Assembly (NCBI GenBank): GCA_021775835.1
Contig: JAJFHC010000161.1
Coordinates: 1 to 64,000, forward strand
Length of the DNA stretch: 64,000 nucleotides
Direction: 5' to 3'
Source of the DNA: Hyphomicrobiales bacterium
GTDB taxonomy: Bacteria > Pseudomonadota > Alphaproteobacteria > Rhizobiales > JAJFHC01
The position numbers were made by a program, and so were the translations under genes. This document shows positions 1 to 8,974 of the stretch, in pieces. Position 1 is the stretch's first letter. Every line of letters starts with the position of its first letter. The notes under the pieces were generated by a model. That model ran no database searches. It worked only from the letters and a program-made list of their open reading frames with translations, and had not been told where the DNA came from.

Positions 1-801
1 AAGTCAACACTTGCACGGCTCATCCTGCGACTGATCGAGCCAAGCAGTGGCGACGTGCGTTTTGAGGATCTTGATCTTCTCGCACAGGAGCCAAAGCCGA
101 TGCGGGCGCTGCGGGCACGCATGCAGATGGTTTTCCAGGACCCGTATTCTGCCATTGATCCACGCTATACAATTCGCGACGCTGTAATCGAACCGTTTCA
201 GGTACAAGGCGTCCGGCTGACGGCGAAGGAGGCGGACCGGAAGTCTACGGAACTTTTGTCCATGGTGGGCTTGAGTGAACATTTCGCCAGTTCCTACCCG
301 CACCAACTCTCCGGTGGCCAGAAGCAGCGCGTCGGCATCGCCCGCGCCCTCGCGCTTAATCCGGCATTGCTGGTGCTTGACGAACCTACCGCATCTCTTG
401 ATGTGTCGGTTCAGGCGCAGATTATCAGCTTGCTGGAAAAGCTGCGCGACGAGTTGAGCCTGACGTATATTTTCATCTCGCACGATCTGTCGCTGGTGAA
501 GTACTTCTGCGACGAAATTCTGGTGATGTATCTAGGCCGCGTGGTAGAGGCGCTACCCGACACCGATGCGCCGGCTCGCCATCCCTATACCCGCACGCTG
601 CTGGACAGCACGTTCGATGCCGATCCCAAACGCCGCCAGACCATAGAACCCCTGGCCGGCGAGGTGCCCAGCCCGTTCAATTTGCCACCTGGTTGTGCGT
701 TTGCCGCGCGCTGCCCCGCGGCAACGGAAAAATGCAAGATCGAAATGCCCGTGCTTCGTTCTGAAGGTGGCCACCCGGTCGCCTGTCACCACCCGCTTTA
801 G
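1..801 (+). CDS. Oligopeptide/dipeptide ABC transporter ATP-binding protein, 5' end missing
   Basis: ATPase of a peptide-type ABC importer (OppF/DppF family), acting on the inner face of the membrane. The window begins inside Walker A: the first codons read K-S-T. Later come the signature LSGGQKQR, Walker [13 protein letters not shown] and the H-loop ISHDLSLV. The C-terminal extension has the HPYTRTLL sequence and the Cys-containing tail (CAFAARCP...CKIE...CHHPL) typical of the oligopeptide C-terminal domain, which separates it from amino-acid or metal ABC ATPases. About 266 codons are visible. The partner permeases and binding protein should lie upstream, outside the window. The substrate cannot be told from the ATPase alone. 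Confidence 0.9.
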   Translation, partial: KSTLARLILRLIEPSSGDVRFEDLDLLAQEPKPMRALRARMQMVFQDPYSAIDPRYTIRDAVIEPFQVQGVRLTAKEADRKSTELLSMVGLSEHFASSYPHQLSGGQKQRVGIARALALNPALLVLDEPTASLDVSVQAQIISLLEKLRDELSLTYIFISHDLSLVKYFCDEILVMYLGRVVEALPDTDAPARHPYTRTLLDSTFDADPKRRQTIEPLAGEVPSPFNLPPGCAFAARCPAATEKCKIEMPVLRSEGGHPVACHHPL

Positions 802-878
802 GGCGTTTGCAACACGCGCCGGCGGTGTCGCATGTGACAAACACCTTCAGAGTGCGGTCCCCATTCTAAGTGCACGCC

Positions 879-2543
879 CTAATAGGAACGGTCGGAGCCC
901 GGCGGCGGCGGGATGATGAATTCCCAGGGGGAGACCTCGGCATCGCGCGCGATCGGCACTTCTATCAAAACCGGCCGGTCGGCGGCGAGACTACGCTCAA
1001 GCACGGGCCTGAGGGATTCGGGCGAGGTGACCCGGTGGCCTTCGACGCCAAAACTCTCCGCCAGTTTGACAAAGTCCGGGTTGGCAAGTTCTGATCCGAT
1101 CAGGCGGCCTTCGTAAAGCATCTGCTGGTCACGGCGGACGTTGCCGAAGGCGTTGTTGTTGAACACGATGGCGACCACGCCGAGGCCGTACTGGGCAGCG
1201 GTTGCCAGTTCCTGGACACCGTACATGAAGCCGCCGTCGCCGTTGATCGAGACCACTGCCTTGTCACGGTTGACAGCCTTGGCGCCCAGTGCCGTCTGGT
1301 AACCAAAGCCGAGCGTGCCCTGGAAACCCGAGGTCACATAAGAGTAGGGGGCATAGACCGGCCATCCGAAATAACTGGTAAAGCCCGCCTGGCAGACTTC
1401 GTCGACGAAGATGCCGTCACGCGGCAGCACATCGCGGATGACATCGAGATAGGAAAGCTGCGGCTGGATCTTCTCGATCCGCCGGCGGGCCGAGGCCCGG
1501 ACACCGTCAAAGCGTCCACGCCATGTCGGGTCGGGATCGAACTTGGAATCCAGCGCTGCAAGCAGTTCGGCAGTTCCGGTTGCCGCGTCCGCAACGATGC
1601 CCACATGGGGCTTCAGCCGGGTCAACTCGTCGGCGTCGATATCGATTCGGATCAAGTGGGGCGGGCCTTCCGGCTCCACAATCAGCTTCCGCATTCCCGC
1701 CCAGCGCATGTATTGCAACTCCGCGCGGCTGCCGATGGCGATCAGCACGTCCGTGTCGGGCCACAACTCATGGGCGGCAACTGTCGGCAGGTTCAGGTCG
1801 TGGCCGTCCGGCACGATACCGCGGCCTGAACGGAACGACGTGACGCCGGCGCCCAGTCTTGTCGCCAGGGCGTGGACTTCCTCGACCGCATGACGGGCGC
1901 CGCCGCCAACCATGATCATGACATTGCGCGCCTCTGAGATCAGCTTGGCGGCCTGACTGATCGCATCCGGATCGGGGCTGGGCGGCGTCTCGATTTGCGC
2001 CGGCTCGAGCAGTTCCACATCTCCCGGCTGCGCCATCACGTCCCAGCACATTTCGAGCGACACCGGTCCTGGCCGTCCTGACTGCATCTGCGTGAACGCG
2101 TCATTGACGAGTCCCGGTGCGTCGGCGGGACTGTCGATGCGTTCGGCCCACTTGACCAGTGTGCGCAGCGTGGCCAGTTGATCCGGCAATTCATGAAGAT
2201 GGCCACGGCCCTGGCCCAGATAGGCCGAAGGGATCTGGCCGGTCAGGCAAAGCACCGGTGCATTTCGGCCCCACGCGGTGCACAATGCCGCCGTGGTGTT
2301 GAGGACACCGGGACCCGGCACCACCGAAAAGGCGCTGGGTTTGCCCGTCGACTGGGTCGCACCAAAGGCCATGTAGGCGGCCGCCTGTTCGTGGCGGGTG
2401 CAGATCGTTTCAATGGCATTGGAGCGTTCAAGAGCGTCGAAGAGAGGATACATCTGAGCGCCCGGCAACCCGAACAATGTGGTAATGCCGTTCGCGGCCA
2501 CTTGACGCACGATGGCTTCGCCACCGGATAGATTTTCAGCCAA
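879..2543 (-). CDS. Thiamine pyrophosphate enzyme, acetolactate-synthase-like large subunit
   Basis: TPP-dependent decarboxylase/carboligase of the acetolactate synthase, glyoxylate carboligase and benzoylformate decarboxylase superfamily, 554 residues, the usual full length. Seen: the N-terminal Pyr domain with the cofactor-activating Glu in TRHEQAAAYMA, a central domain, and the C-terminal PP domain with the GDGGF...NNNAFG metal/TPP motif. There is no neighbouring regulatory small subunit gene, so it is more likely a catabolic 2-oxoacid enzyme than the biosynthetic ilvB. The LysR gene just upstream on the same strand (66 bp gap) may control it. The exact substrate is unknown. Confidence 0.85.
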   Translation of the reverse strand: MAENLSGGEAIVRQVAANGITTLFGLPGAQMYPLFDALERSNAIETICTRHEQAAAYMAFGATQSTGKPSAFSVVPGPGVLNTTAALCTAWGRNAPVLCLTGQIPSAYLGQGRGHLHELPDQLATLRTLVKWAERIDSPADAPGLVNDAFTQMQSGRPGPVSLEMCWDVMAQPGDVELLEPAQIETPPSPDPDAISQAAKLISEARNVMIMVGGGARHAVEEVHALATRLGAGVTSFRSGRGIVPDGHDLNLPTVAAHELWPDTDVLIAIGSRAELQYMRWAGMRKLIVEPEGPPHLIRIDIDADELTRLKPHVGIVADAATGTAELLAALDSKFDPDPTWRGRFDGVRASARRRIEKIQPQLSYLDVIRDVLPRDGIFVDEVCQAGFTSYFGWPVYAPYSYVTSGFQGTLGFGYQTALGAKAVNRDKAVVSINGDGGFMYGVQELATAAQYGLGVVAIVFNNNAFGNVRRDQQMLYEGRLIGSELANPDFVKLAESFGVEGHRVTSPESLRPVLERSLAADRPVLIEVPIARDAEVSPWEFIIPPPPGSDRSY

Positions 2544-2608
2544 TTCGATGTTCCCTTTTGCTCACTGAACACATCTTGCGGTTCTTGCTCCCGGCACTCC
2601 CGCGCCCA

Positions 2609-3514
2609 CTAGAAGGGCGTTCCGCCCTCCGACAGTGCTGTCAGGATCTTCGCCTGTTGTGAGCCGTCAGTCACAGCTTGTGCTGCCCGGATCACAAGGC
2701 TGCTGTCCAGTGTAACACGGGTGCTGAAAGGTGCCACTAGGGCGCCGGTCGCAAGATGTGCCGCCACCAGGGGCTCATGACCGATCAGGATCCCGGCACC
2801 GTTCCTGGCTTCTTCCACGGCCAGGCTATAGAGCGAGAAGACCGGGCCCCGCGTCTCGATTCTCGGGGTGACGCCGGCAGCATCCATCCAGCGATCCCAG
2901 TCATTCGCCCAGGCGGCATCATGAAGGCATGTGACATCGGCAAGATCACCGTGTGTCTTCAGGCGTGCGGCCATTACCGGTGCACAGACCGGGAAGATGA
3001 CATCGCGGCATATCTCGACGGCCTGTTCAGGTGCGGGGCCGCTCTCGAAAAACAGGCTCAAGTCGAACGGTTCGCGTTTGAGGTTTGGCGGAATCTCGGC
3101 CGCCGTGATCGAGATTGTGACATCGGGGACTTTGTCACGGATGGCGGGTAGGCGGGGCGACAGCCAGAGCTGGGCAATGCTGGGGAGGGCCGCAATCCGG
3201 ACCTCGTCGGGGGCCGCCTGTGACCGCAGCGTCTGGACCGCTTCACCCAGGCTATCGAATGCGGTAACAAATCCCGGCAGGACATTGGAGCCAACGGTGG
3301 TCAGCTCCACGCCCTGGGCGCGTCGAATGAACAGGCGTCCTCCGGCCCAGGCCTCCAGCGATTTCACGTGCTGTGCCACGGCACCCGGTGTCACCGACAA
3401 TTCTTCTGCGGCGGCCGTAAAGCTACCGCGCCGCGCCGCCGCCTCAAAAGCTCTCAGGGAATTCAGTGCCGGGCCTTTCGGCCGTGGTGGTGCAATTGCC
3501 ATAGTTGTACCCAT
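2609..3514 (-). CDS. LysR family transcriptional regulator (GcvA-like)
   Basis: DNA-binding regulator with an N-terminal winged helix (LNSLRAFEAAARRGSFTAAAEELSV region, residues about 18-75) and a periplasmic-binding-protein-like effector domain. The N-terminal wording is that of the GcvA/AmpR branch. Start is uncertain: ATG at 3514 (used here) or ATG at 3502; neither has a strong ribosome binding site. It lies between a TPP enzyme gene on the same strand and a divergent serine hydroxymethyltransferase gene, so either could be its target. A TTA-N11-TAA palindrome sits immediately upstream. GcvA regulates glycine cleavage in enterobacteria; a glycine/serine link here is only suggestive. Confidence 0.85.
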   Translation of the reverse strand: MGTTMAIAPPRPKGPALNSLRAFEAAARRGSFTAAAEELSVTPGAVAQHVKSLEAWAGGRLFIRRAQGVELTTVGSNVLPGFVTAFDSLGEAVQTLRSQAAPDEVRIAALPSIAQLWLSPRLPAIRDKVPDVTISITAAEIPPNLKREPFDLSLFFESGPAPEQAVEICRDVIFPVCAPVMAARLKTHGDLADVTCLHDAAWANDWDRWMDAAGVTPRIETRGPVFSLYSLAVEEARNGAGILIGHEPLVAAHLATGALVAPFSTRVTLDSSLVIRAAQAVTDGSQQAKILTALSEGGTPF

Positions 3515-3518
3515 AGAT

Positions 3519-3535
3519 TTACTAGGTCTAGATAA
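3519..3535. promoter_or_regulatory. LysR-type box (TTA-N11-TAA)
   Basis: TTACTAGGTCTAGATAA is an imperfect palindrome with the T-N11-A layout of LysR-type binding sites. It lies 4 bp upstream of the ATG used for the LysR gene and about 135 bp before the divergent glyA-type start. The palindrome is visible; binding is inferred. Confidence 0.4.
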
Positions 3536-3670
3536 TAGCAAATCTGGTTTGCGGTGGACAGGGGGTCCGTGCTTGTCTGTGCTTACATTGAATCAGAACC
3601 GGATGCGGAAAGCCCGACGACCCATTCGCCAGGACTTGCAAGACCTCCAAGACTAAAGGGAAACGATGCC

Positions 3671-4927
3671 ATGAACGTTCAATCGTCCGCAGATCTGTCC
3701 GCTACCGATCCGCTGATTGCCGGCGCTCTGTCCGATGAAAAGACGCGCCAGCAAAACCAGATCGAACTGATAGCGTCGGAGAACATCGTCAGCCCGGCGG
3801 TGCGCCAGGCGCTGGGTCATGAAATGACCAACAAGACCCTGGAGGGCTATCCCGGCAACCGGTTTCACAGCGGCGGACAGTTTGTCGATGTCGTCGAGCA
3901 GGCCGCCATCGACCGGGCAAAGGAACTCTTCGGCGCCCAATACGCCAATGTCCAGCCTCATTCCGGCGTGCAGTCGAACCAGGCCGTGTTCTTCACGCTG
4001 GTCAAACCGGGTGACCGGGTCCTGAGCCTTGACCTCGCCGCCGGCGGCCATCTGAGCCACGGCGCCAAGGCCAATCTGTCCGGGCGCTGGTTTGACGCCC
4101 ATCACTACAACGTCGACCGCGAGACCGGTCTCATGGACTACGACCGGATCGAGGCCCAGGCCATGGAGCTCAAACCCCAGTTGCTCATTGCTGGCGGGTC
4201 TGCCTATCCGCGCGATATCGACTTCGCCCGGATGGCTGATATCGCCCAAAAGTCCGGCGCGCGTTTTCTCGTCGACATGGCCCACGTCGCCGGTCTGGTG
4301 GCCGCCGGTGTCTATCCCAATCCGGTTCCCCATGCCGACATCGTCACTTGCACCACCACCAAGACCCTGCGCGGCCCGCGCGGCGGCATGATCCTGTCGC
4401 GGTCAGACAAGTTTGCCAAAAAGCTCCAGTCGGCTATTTTTCCCGGCGTCCAGGGCAGCCTTCACTCCAACGTACTCGCCGCCAAGGCGGTTTGCCTGGG
4501 CGAGGCCCTGCGGCCCGATTTCCGCGACTACGGCCGGCAGGTCGTCGCCAACGCAAGGGCGCTGGCCGGCACTCTGATGGAGAGGGGAATCAGCATCGTC
4601 AGTGGCGGCACAGACACGCATATGGTGCTGCTCGACCTGTCCTCGAAAGGCATCATCGGCAAGCAGGCAGAGGATGCTCTGACGTCGGCCAACATCACAT
4701 CCAACAAGAACCCGATACCCTTCGACGCCCCACGCCCGGCCGACTGGGTGGGATTGCGTCTGGGCGTGTCGGCGGCAACCACCCGTGGTCTCAGGGAAAC
4801 TGACCTGACGACGCTTGGCGGTTGTATCGCCGACCTGATCGATGCAGCGGCAGAAGGCCGCCTTGAGCATGTGGCCGGCAGCGCCAGGTTGACGGTCGCC
4901 AGACTTTGCGAGCACTACCCCACCTGA
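3671..4927 (+). CDS. glyA: Serine hydroxymethyltransferase
   Basis: PLP enzyme interconverting serine plus tetrahydrofolate with glycine plus methylene-tetrahydrofolate, cytosolic. Seen: IELIASENIVS near the N-terminus, LEGYPGNRFHSGGQ, the Pro/His-rich VQPHSGVQSNQAV segment, VDMAHVAGLVA, and the PLP-lysine motif VTCTTTKTLRGPRGG. At 418 residues it matches the family. The start is the ATG at 3671 preceded by AAAGGGAAACG; the frame is open further upstream but gives no family sequence. Sequence is somewhat divergent (e.g. NKTLEGYPGNRFHSGG), so it may be a second copy working with one-carbon catabolism rather than the housekeeping enzyme. Confidence 0.9.
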   Translation: MNVQSSADLSATDPLIAGALSDEKTRQQNQIELIASENIVSPAVRQALGHEMTNKTLEGYPGNRFHSGGQFVDVVEQAAIDRAKELFGAQYANVQPHSGVQSNQAVFFTLVKPGDRVLSLDLAAGGHLSHGAKANLSGRWFDAHHYNVDRETGLMDYDRIEAQAMELKPQLLIAGGSAYPRDIDFARMADIAQKSGARFLVDMAHVAGLVAAGVYPNPVPHADIVTCTTTKTLRGPRGGMILSRSDKFAKKLQSAIFPGVQGSLHSNVLAAKAVCLGEALRPDFRDYGRQVVANARALAGTLMERGISIVSGGTDTHMVLLDLSSKGIIGKQAEDALTSANITSNKNPIPFDAPRPADWVGLRLGVSAATTRGLRETDLTTLGGCIADLIDAAAEGRLEHVAGSARLTVARLCEHYPT

Positions 4928-4960
4928 CGCCGAGTGCCACCGAGGGCTACCGAGAAATGC

Positions 4961-5185
4961 TCAAGCCTCCTGTCGCCATCCGTCTCGCGGTAGGGAAAAG
5001 TCTTCCTCAGCCTGTTCCTGAGCCATATCCAGCGTGTCTTGCAGATAGTCATGTGTGCATGACCCGCTCACCAGGTCGTAAAGATAGAGATAGAAACCGA
5101 CCTCACCGCCGTCGCTGATCCGGGCCCTGATCCGGCCGTCGATTTCGTATATCAGATCCATCGTCATGTCCCGGCTCATTGGCAT
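4961..5185 (-). CDS. Small conserved-looking protein of unknown function
   Basis: 74 residues, acidic, no signal peptide or membrane segment. The order MDLIYEIDGRIRARISDGGEVGFYLYLYDLVSGSCTHDYLQDTL looks like a compact alpha/beta fold and not like antisense sequence. I do not recognise the family. It sits convergent to the glyA-type gene (33 bp gap) and divergent from the MFS gene at 5348. The start could be 5185 or an internal ATG a few codons later (5179, 5167, 5161). Function unknown. Confidence 0.55.
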   Translation of the reverse strand: MPMSRDMTMDLIYEIDGRIRARISDGGEVGFYLYLYDLVSGSCTHDYLQDTLDMAQEQAEEDFSLPRDGWRQEA

Positions 5186-5347
5186 TGTTCACTCAACAAC
5201 TCAATGGATACTGAGAATGCCCGGTGCACGCAACGGCAATTGGGCCCTACGGTTCAATCACGTGTGTTGAGCGTGCGCCACGATTGGCTTATGTTCTGCC
5301 CGCTTGAGCTGTCCGGCCCAAGCTGTTCCCAAGGTCTGCTGCGTCTT

Positions 5348-6517
5348 ATGAAGTTTCGCTCCGTGACATTGCTGCTGATTGCGGAAGTGGCTGCCATGAG
5401 CCTGTGGTTCGTGTCGGCTGCAATCCTGCCGGATATGGTGCGCGAAACCGCCATGACAGCGTTCAGGCAGGCGGCACTGTCAAGCAGCGTCCAGGCCGGC
5501 TTCGTCCTCGGTGCCCTGGTTTTTTCGATCGCCGGCATTCCCGATCGTTTCGACCCGCGCCGTGTCTTTGCCGTCTCTGCAGTAGCCGCAGGTCTGGTCA
5601 ACGCGGTCCTTCTGATCGTCACACCGGGCAGTTGGCTGGCAATCGCGGCACGCTTTCTGACCGGGGTCCTGATGGCGGGTGTCTATCCGGTCGGCATGAA
5701 GATCGCCATCGGGTGGGGCCAGAAGGACCGAGGATTTCTGGTCGGCGCCCTCGTCGGTGCGCTGACCCTGGGGTCGGCCCTGCCGCATCTCATGTCGCTT
5801 GCCGGCGGGTCCGACTGGCGGATAACGGTTGCAGTCGCGTCGGCCGCATCGATCTTCGCCGGACTCCTGTGTCTGGCCGTGGCGCTGGGGCCTCATCACG
5901 GGATTGCTGCAAAGTTCAACCCGCGCGCGATCACGGCCGCCTGGACCAACCGGCGGGTGCGGTTGGCCTATGCCGGGTACCTGGGCCACATGTGGGAACT
6001 CTATGCCATGTGGGCCTGGGTTGCTGCCGCGACGGCCGCGTCCTACGCCGTGACAGTACCGGAAGCAGACGCCGAATGGCTGTCGAAACTGACGGCTTTC
6101 ATGGCGATCGGGGCGGGGGGATTGACGTGCGCAATTGCGGGATTTGTCGCCGACCGGATCGGGCGTGCCGAAGTGGCCATCATTGCCATGGCTGTCAGTG
6201 GTGCCTCGGCCCTGGCAGCGGCACTGACCTTTGGCGGACCGATCTGGCTCACCTTCGTGATCGTGATGATCTGGGGCATTGCCATCATTCCGGACTCTGC
6301 ACAGTTCTCAGCCCTTGTGGCGGACGCGTCGCCCGCGGAAGAGGCCGGCAGCCTGATGACGTTCCAGACGGCGCTGGGCTTTGCCATGACATTCTTTATC
6401 GTTCAGGCGATCCCGGGGCTCGCGGCAAACCTGGGCTGGCCGGCAGTCCTGGCTGGCCTGGCGCTCGGCCCCACCTTCGGCATCGTTGCCATGCTCAGGC
6501 TCAGGGCCATGCGATGA
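5348..6517 (+). CDS. MFS transporter
   Basis: Major facilitator with about 12 hydrophobic segments in 389 residues. The ATG at 5348 is chosen because it begins MKFRSVTLLLIAEVAAMSLWF, directly entering the first membrane helix; the open frame upstream encodes no recognisable N-terminus. The loop after helix 2 has GIPDRFDPRRVF, in the place of the MFS motif A, and GFVADRIGRAEV occurs in the second half. Cargo cannot be inferred. It converges with a TauE/SafE gene only 9 bp away, with a short TGACG...CGTCA repeat (6515-6529) at the junction. Confidence 0.85.
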   Translation: MKFRSVTLLLIAEVAAMSLWFVSAAILPDMVRETAMTAFRQAALSSSVQAGFVLGALVFSIAGIPDRFDPRRVFAVSAVAAGLVNAVLLIVTPGSWLAIAARFLTGVLMAGVYPVGMKIAIGWGQKDRGFLVGALVGALTLGSALPHLMSLAGGSDWRITVAVASAASIFAGLLCLAVALGPHHGIAAKFNPRAITAAWTNRRVRLAYAGYLGHMWELYAMWAWVAAATAASYAVTVPEADAEWLSKLTAFMAIGAGGLTCAIAGFVADRIGRAEVAIIAMAVSGASALAAALTFGGPIWLTFVIVMIWGIAIIPDSAQFSALVADASPAEEAGSLMTFQTALGFAMTFFIVQAIPGLAANLGWPAVLAGLALGPTFGIVAMLRLRAMR

Positions 6518-6526
6518 CGCTGGTCG

Positions 6527-7258
6527 TCAGAAGTTGGTTGCCACCAGAACCACACCCGACACCAGCAGCAGGCCCAGAACGATCATGCGGAACAAACGGT
6601 CGTCCACATGCCGGTACGCTATGACGCCAAGCCAGCATCCCAGCAATGTGCTGGGAGTACACAAGCCAAGAATGCGCAGGAACTCCGGCGTAACCAGTCC
6701 GGCATAGGCTTGTGCTGCCAAGGCAAACGCAAGAACCGCCAGATTATAGGGTTGGTAGACGGCCCGCTGTTGATCCTTGGACCAGCCCTGTAGCGTACAG
6801 TAAAGCGTCGGCAGCGGCCCGGACAAGCCCGCAAGACCGCCCAGCATCCCTCCGGAGAAACCCACCGCACCATCCGATACCAGACCGACAGATTTCAGCC
6901 TGAAGGACCCGGCGACGAACAGCAGCACCGAACATGTGGCGATCAGAAACAGTCCGATGCCAATCTTGAACGGGGTGGGATCGGCTGCAAGCAGAAGAAG
7001 GGCGCCAAGCGGCACCCCGAACAGGCCAGGCACGATGAACCGCAACGTCCGGGTGATGTCGATCTTGGGCCTGATAAGGGCCAGTGAGAACAGTTGCGCC
7101 ACAATCGAGCAACCGGTCACGAGCGGGGCGGCAACCAGAGGGCTCAGCACATGCAGCCAGATGCCAAGGGCGGCCAGTCCGGTGCCGAAACCGGTCAGGC
7201 CACTGATCAAACCGGCCAGCAATGCGCCCAGAACAACGATGACGTCGGTCTCGTTCAT
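6527..7258 (-). CDS. TauE/SafE family membrane permease
   Basis: 243-residue integral membrane protein with about eight hydrophobic segments and the family's repeated small-residue pattern: LLAGLISGLTGFGTGLAAL near the N-terminus and GGMLGGLAGLSGPLPTLY at the start of the second half. Members export sulfite, sulfoacetate or other small anions. A second TauE/SafE gene occurs at 25529-26269. The neighbours do not fix the cargo; a sulfur-containing anion is plausible given the DMSP- and taurine-type genes elsewhere in the window. Confidence 0.85.
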   Translation of the reverse strand: MNETDVIVVLGALLAGLISGLTGFGTGLAALGIWLHVLSPLVAAPLVTGCSIVAQLFSLALIRPKIDITRTLRFIVPGLFGVPLGALLLLAADPTPFKIGIGLFLIATCSVLLFVAGSFRLKSVGLVSDGAVGFSGGMLGGLAGLSGPLPTLYCTLQGWSKDQQRAVYQPYNLAVLAFALAAQAYAGLVTPEFLRILGLCTPSTLLGCWLGVIAYRHVDDRLFRMIVLGLLLVSGVVLVATNF

Positions 7259-7343
7259 CGCTCCATGTTGACTCCGGTGGCCACGCCGGTCAGCTTGTGC
7301 ACACAGGGCGACACGAGGCCAAACGTGAAGGAAAAATCAGATC

Positions 7344-7994
7344 ATGAACGACGACATTACCACGCGACTGTCAACCTGCTACTCGGCGGTTGTCCATGAC
7401 ATCCTGAGGGGCATGGGTCTGAAAAACTTCACGCTTCCGCCGGAAATCACGCCGCTGATCGACGGCAAGTCGCTGTGCGGGCCGGTGTTCACCATCGAAG
7501 GGCGGACCGACGAGGCCGCCGACCCTCACGAGACCCTTCTGGCCTGGACCGGTCTTTTGTCCAAGGCGAAGTCGGGACACATCTGGGTGTGCCAGCCCAA
7601 CGATAGGGTGATCGCGCAGATGGGTGAATTGTCCGCCGAGACCCTGCACATGAAGGGCGTGCTGGGCTGCGTGCTTGATGGCAACATTCGCGATGTCTCG
7701 TTCATGCTCGACCTGGGCTTCCAGTGCTGGCGGCGTTATCACACCCCGCGCGACATCGTCGGGCGCTGGCTGCCGATCGGCTTCGACGTGGACATCGTGA
7801 TCGGCGAGGTTCTCATCAGCCCCGGCGACTACCTGGTGGGCGACCGGGACGGCATGGTCAGGGTGCCGAAGGACCTGGTCGAAGAGGTGACGGATAAGTC
7901 TGTCGCCGCCATGCAGACGGAAAACGCGATCCGGGCGGCGATCCTGGGCGGCATGGACCCTCAGGAGGCCTATCTCAAGTACGGCAAGTTCTGA
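7344..7994 (+). CDS. RraA family protein (HMG/CHA-aldolase-like)
   Basis: 216 residues of the RraA/4-hydroxy-4-methyl-2-oxoglutarate aldolase fold. Seen: SAVVHDILRGMG at the N-terminus, GPVFTIEGRTDEA, and the key substrate/metal loop GCVLDGNIRDV (the R-D pair of catalytically competent members), then GDYLVGDRDGMVRVP. The start is the ATG after GAAGGAAAAATCAGATC. Enzymatic members cleave 2-oxo-acid aldols; RraA proper inhibits RNase E. Presence of the R-D pair favours an enzyme, substrate unknown. Confidence 0.85.
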   Translation: MNDDITTRLSTCYSAVVHDILRGMGLKNFTLPPEITPLIDGKSLCGPVFTIEGRTDEAADPHETLLAWTGLLSKAKSGHIWVCQPNDRVIAQMGELSAETLHMKGVLGCVLDGNIRDVSFMLDLGFQCWRRYHTPRDIVGRWLPIGFDVDIVIGEVLISPGDYLVGDRDGMVRVPKDLVEEVTDKSVAAMQTENAIRAAILGGMDPQEAYLKYGKF

Positions 7995-8053
7995 GCAGCG
8001 TCCGTGAACGCGCCGTGGAACTGTCACTGAAACGGGACCAGGCGCCGGCATGG

Positions 8054-8069
8054 TTAAGGCAACCTTAAC
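8054..8069. promoter_or_regulatory. CtrA-type binding site, perfect TTAA-N7-TTAAC
   Basis: TTAAGGCAACCTTAAC matches the alphaproteobacterial CtrA full-site consensus exactly and is embedded in an inverted repeat, GGTTAAGG-CAA-CCTTAACC (8052-8070). It lies about 60 bp before the start of the coiled-coil gene at 8130. CtrA controls cell cycle or motility genes in this class; binding here is inferred. Confidence 0.55.
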
Positions 8070-8129
8070 CGCCTCCATGGGATTATCCGGTGAAACGCGT
8101 TTTGCAAACACCGCGATGAGCAGGCCGAA

Positions 8130-8828
8130 ATGTCGATTGATCTTCTGAATGGCACGTCCCAAATCTTCCCGACGCAGTCGTCCGAGGCTTTTTTTGCCGC
8201 CGCCCCCGTGGGCGGTGACACGACGCCGGCGGTCGCCCAAGCGACGATTGCCGCCAGTCAACGCCAGATAAACCGACTCCGCGGCTACAAGATCGAGCTC
8301 TCGCCGGCCAACAACGCCCAGTTGCTCAAGATCCAGGAAGAGATCCAGAATATTGAACGAAAGGCAGCGGCGGGCACTGTGCGCAATGACGAGCTGGAAG
8401 ACCGGCTGGAATTGTTCAAGGACGCCGACCGTATTCTTGGCAAACCGACGGTGGATATCGAAGGTGATGAGACCCTGGCCCAGTTGAGTGCCGGTCTGGA
8501 CCTGATCGTGAAGCCCAATCTGCCGCGTGCCATTCAGCAGCGGGTCGATTCTCTGGTTCGCATCAAGAACACCCTTGAGGAACGGCTCTTCAAGAGCCCC
8601 GACAGCGGGACCTTGAAGCAACAGTTCCAGGCCGTGTCGGGGTTGATTCAGGAACTGACCCCGCCACGCGCGATTGAAAGCCTGTCTGCTGCCGAGCGTC
8701 GCGAATATGACGAACAGGTCGAGTTGATCAATGCTTACGCTGGCGCCAAGGTCGAACTCCAGACAGATGAGCTGATCAAGGTGAACAAGCTGCAGCGCAC
8801 CATCGGCACCATGCAAAGGTTCCTCTGA
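8130..8828 (+). CDS. Coiled-coil protein of unknown function, possibly CtrA-controlled
   Basis: 232 residues, soluble, no signal peptide. The first 40 residues are Ser/Ala/Pro-rich and probably flexible; residues about 45-110 (RQINRLRGYKIELS... QEEIQNIERKAAAG) and 130-232 are helical and heptad-like. It ends KLQRTIGTMQRFL. I do not recognise a family. A long opposite-strand frame also crosses this stretch, but the chosen frame has an in-place ATG after GATGAGCAGGCCGAA and a CtrA-type site ahead of it. Its size, helicity and regulator suggest a motility or cell-cycle accessory role, which is inference only. Confidence 0.65.
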   Translation: MSIDLLNGTSQIFPTQSSEAFFAAAPVGGDTTPAVAQATIAASQRQINRLRGYKIELSPANNAQLLKIQEEIQNIERKAAAGTVRNDELEDRLELFKDADRILGKPTVDIEGDETLAQLSAGLDLIVKPNLPRAIQQRVDSLVRIKNTLEERLFKSPDSGTLKQQFQAVSGLIQELTPPRAIESLSAAERREYDEQVELINAYAGAKVELQTDELIKVNKLQRTIGTMQRFL

Positions 8829-8974
8829 CTCAAGTTTGCAGGTAGCCGGCTGGAACACCCTCAGTCAAGTCAGTACAGTGGCGGAAAACCCTCGCGTGGC
8901 TCATGAAAATGCCCGTCAGATTTTTTGGCAGCGACGCGATTGCCGCCTCCGGATCGGGCCAGTAAGGTCCGCCG

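Noticed and set aside
7371..8858. A 495-codon open frame on the minus strand
   Set aside because: It is antisense to the RraA-like and coiled-coil genes, and its translation shows no family motif. High G+C makes such long shadow frames common.
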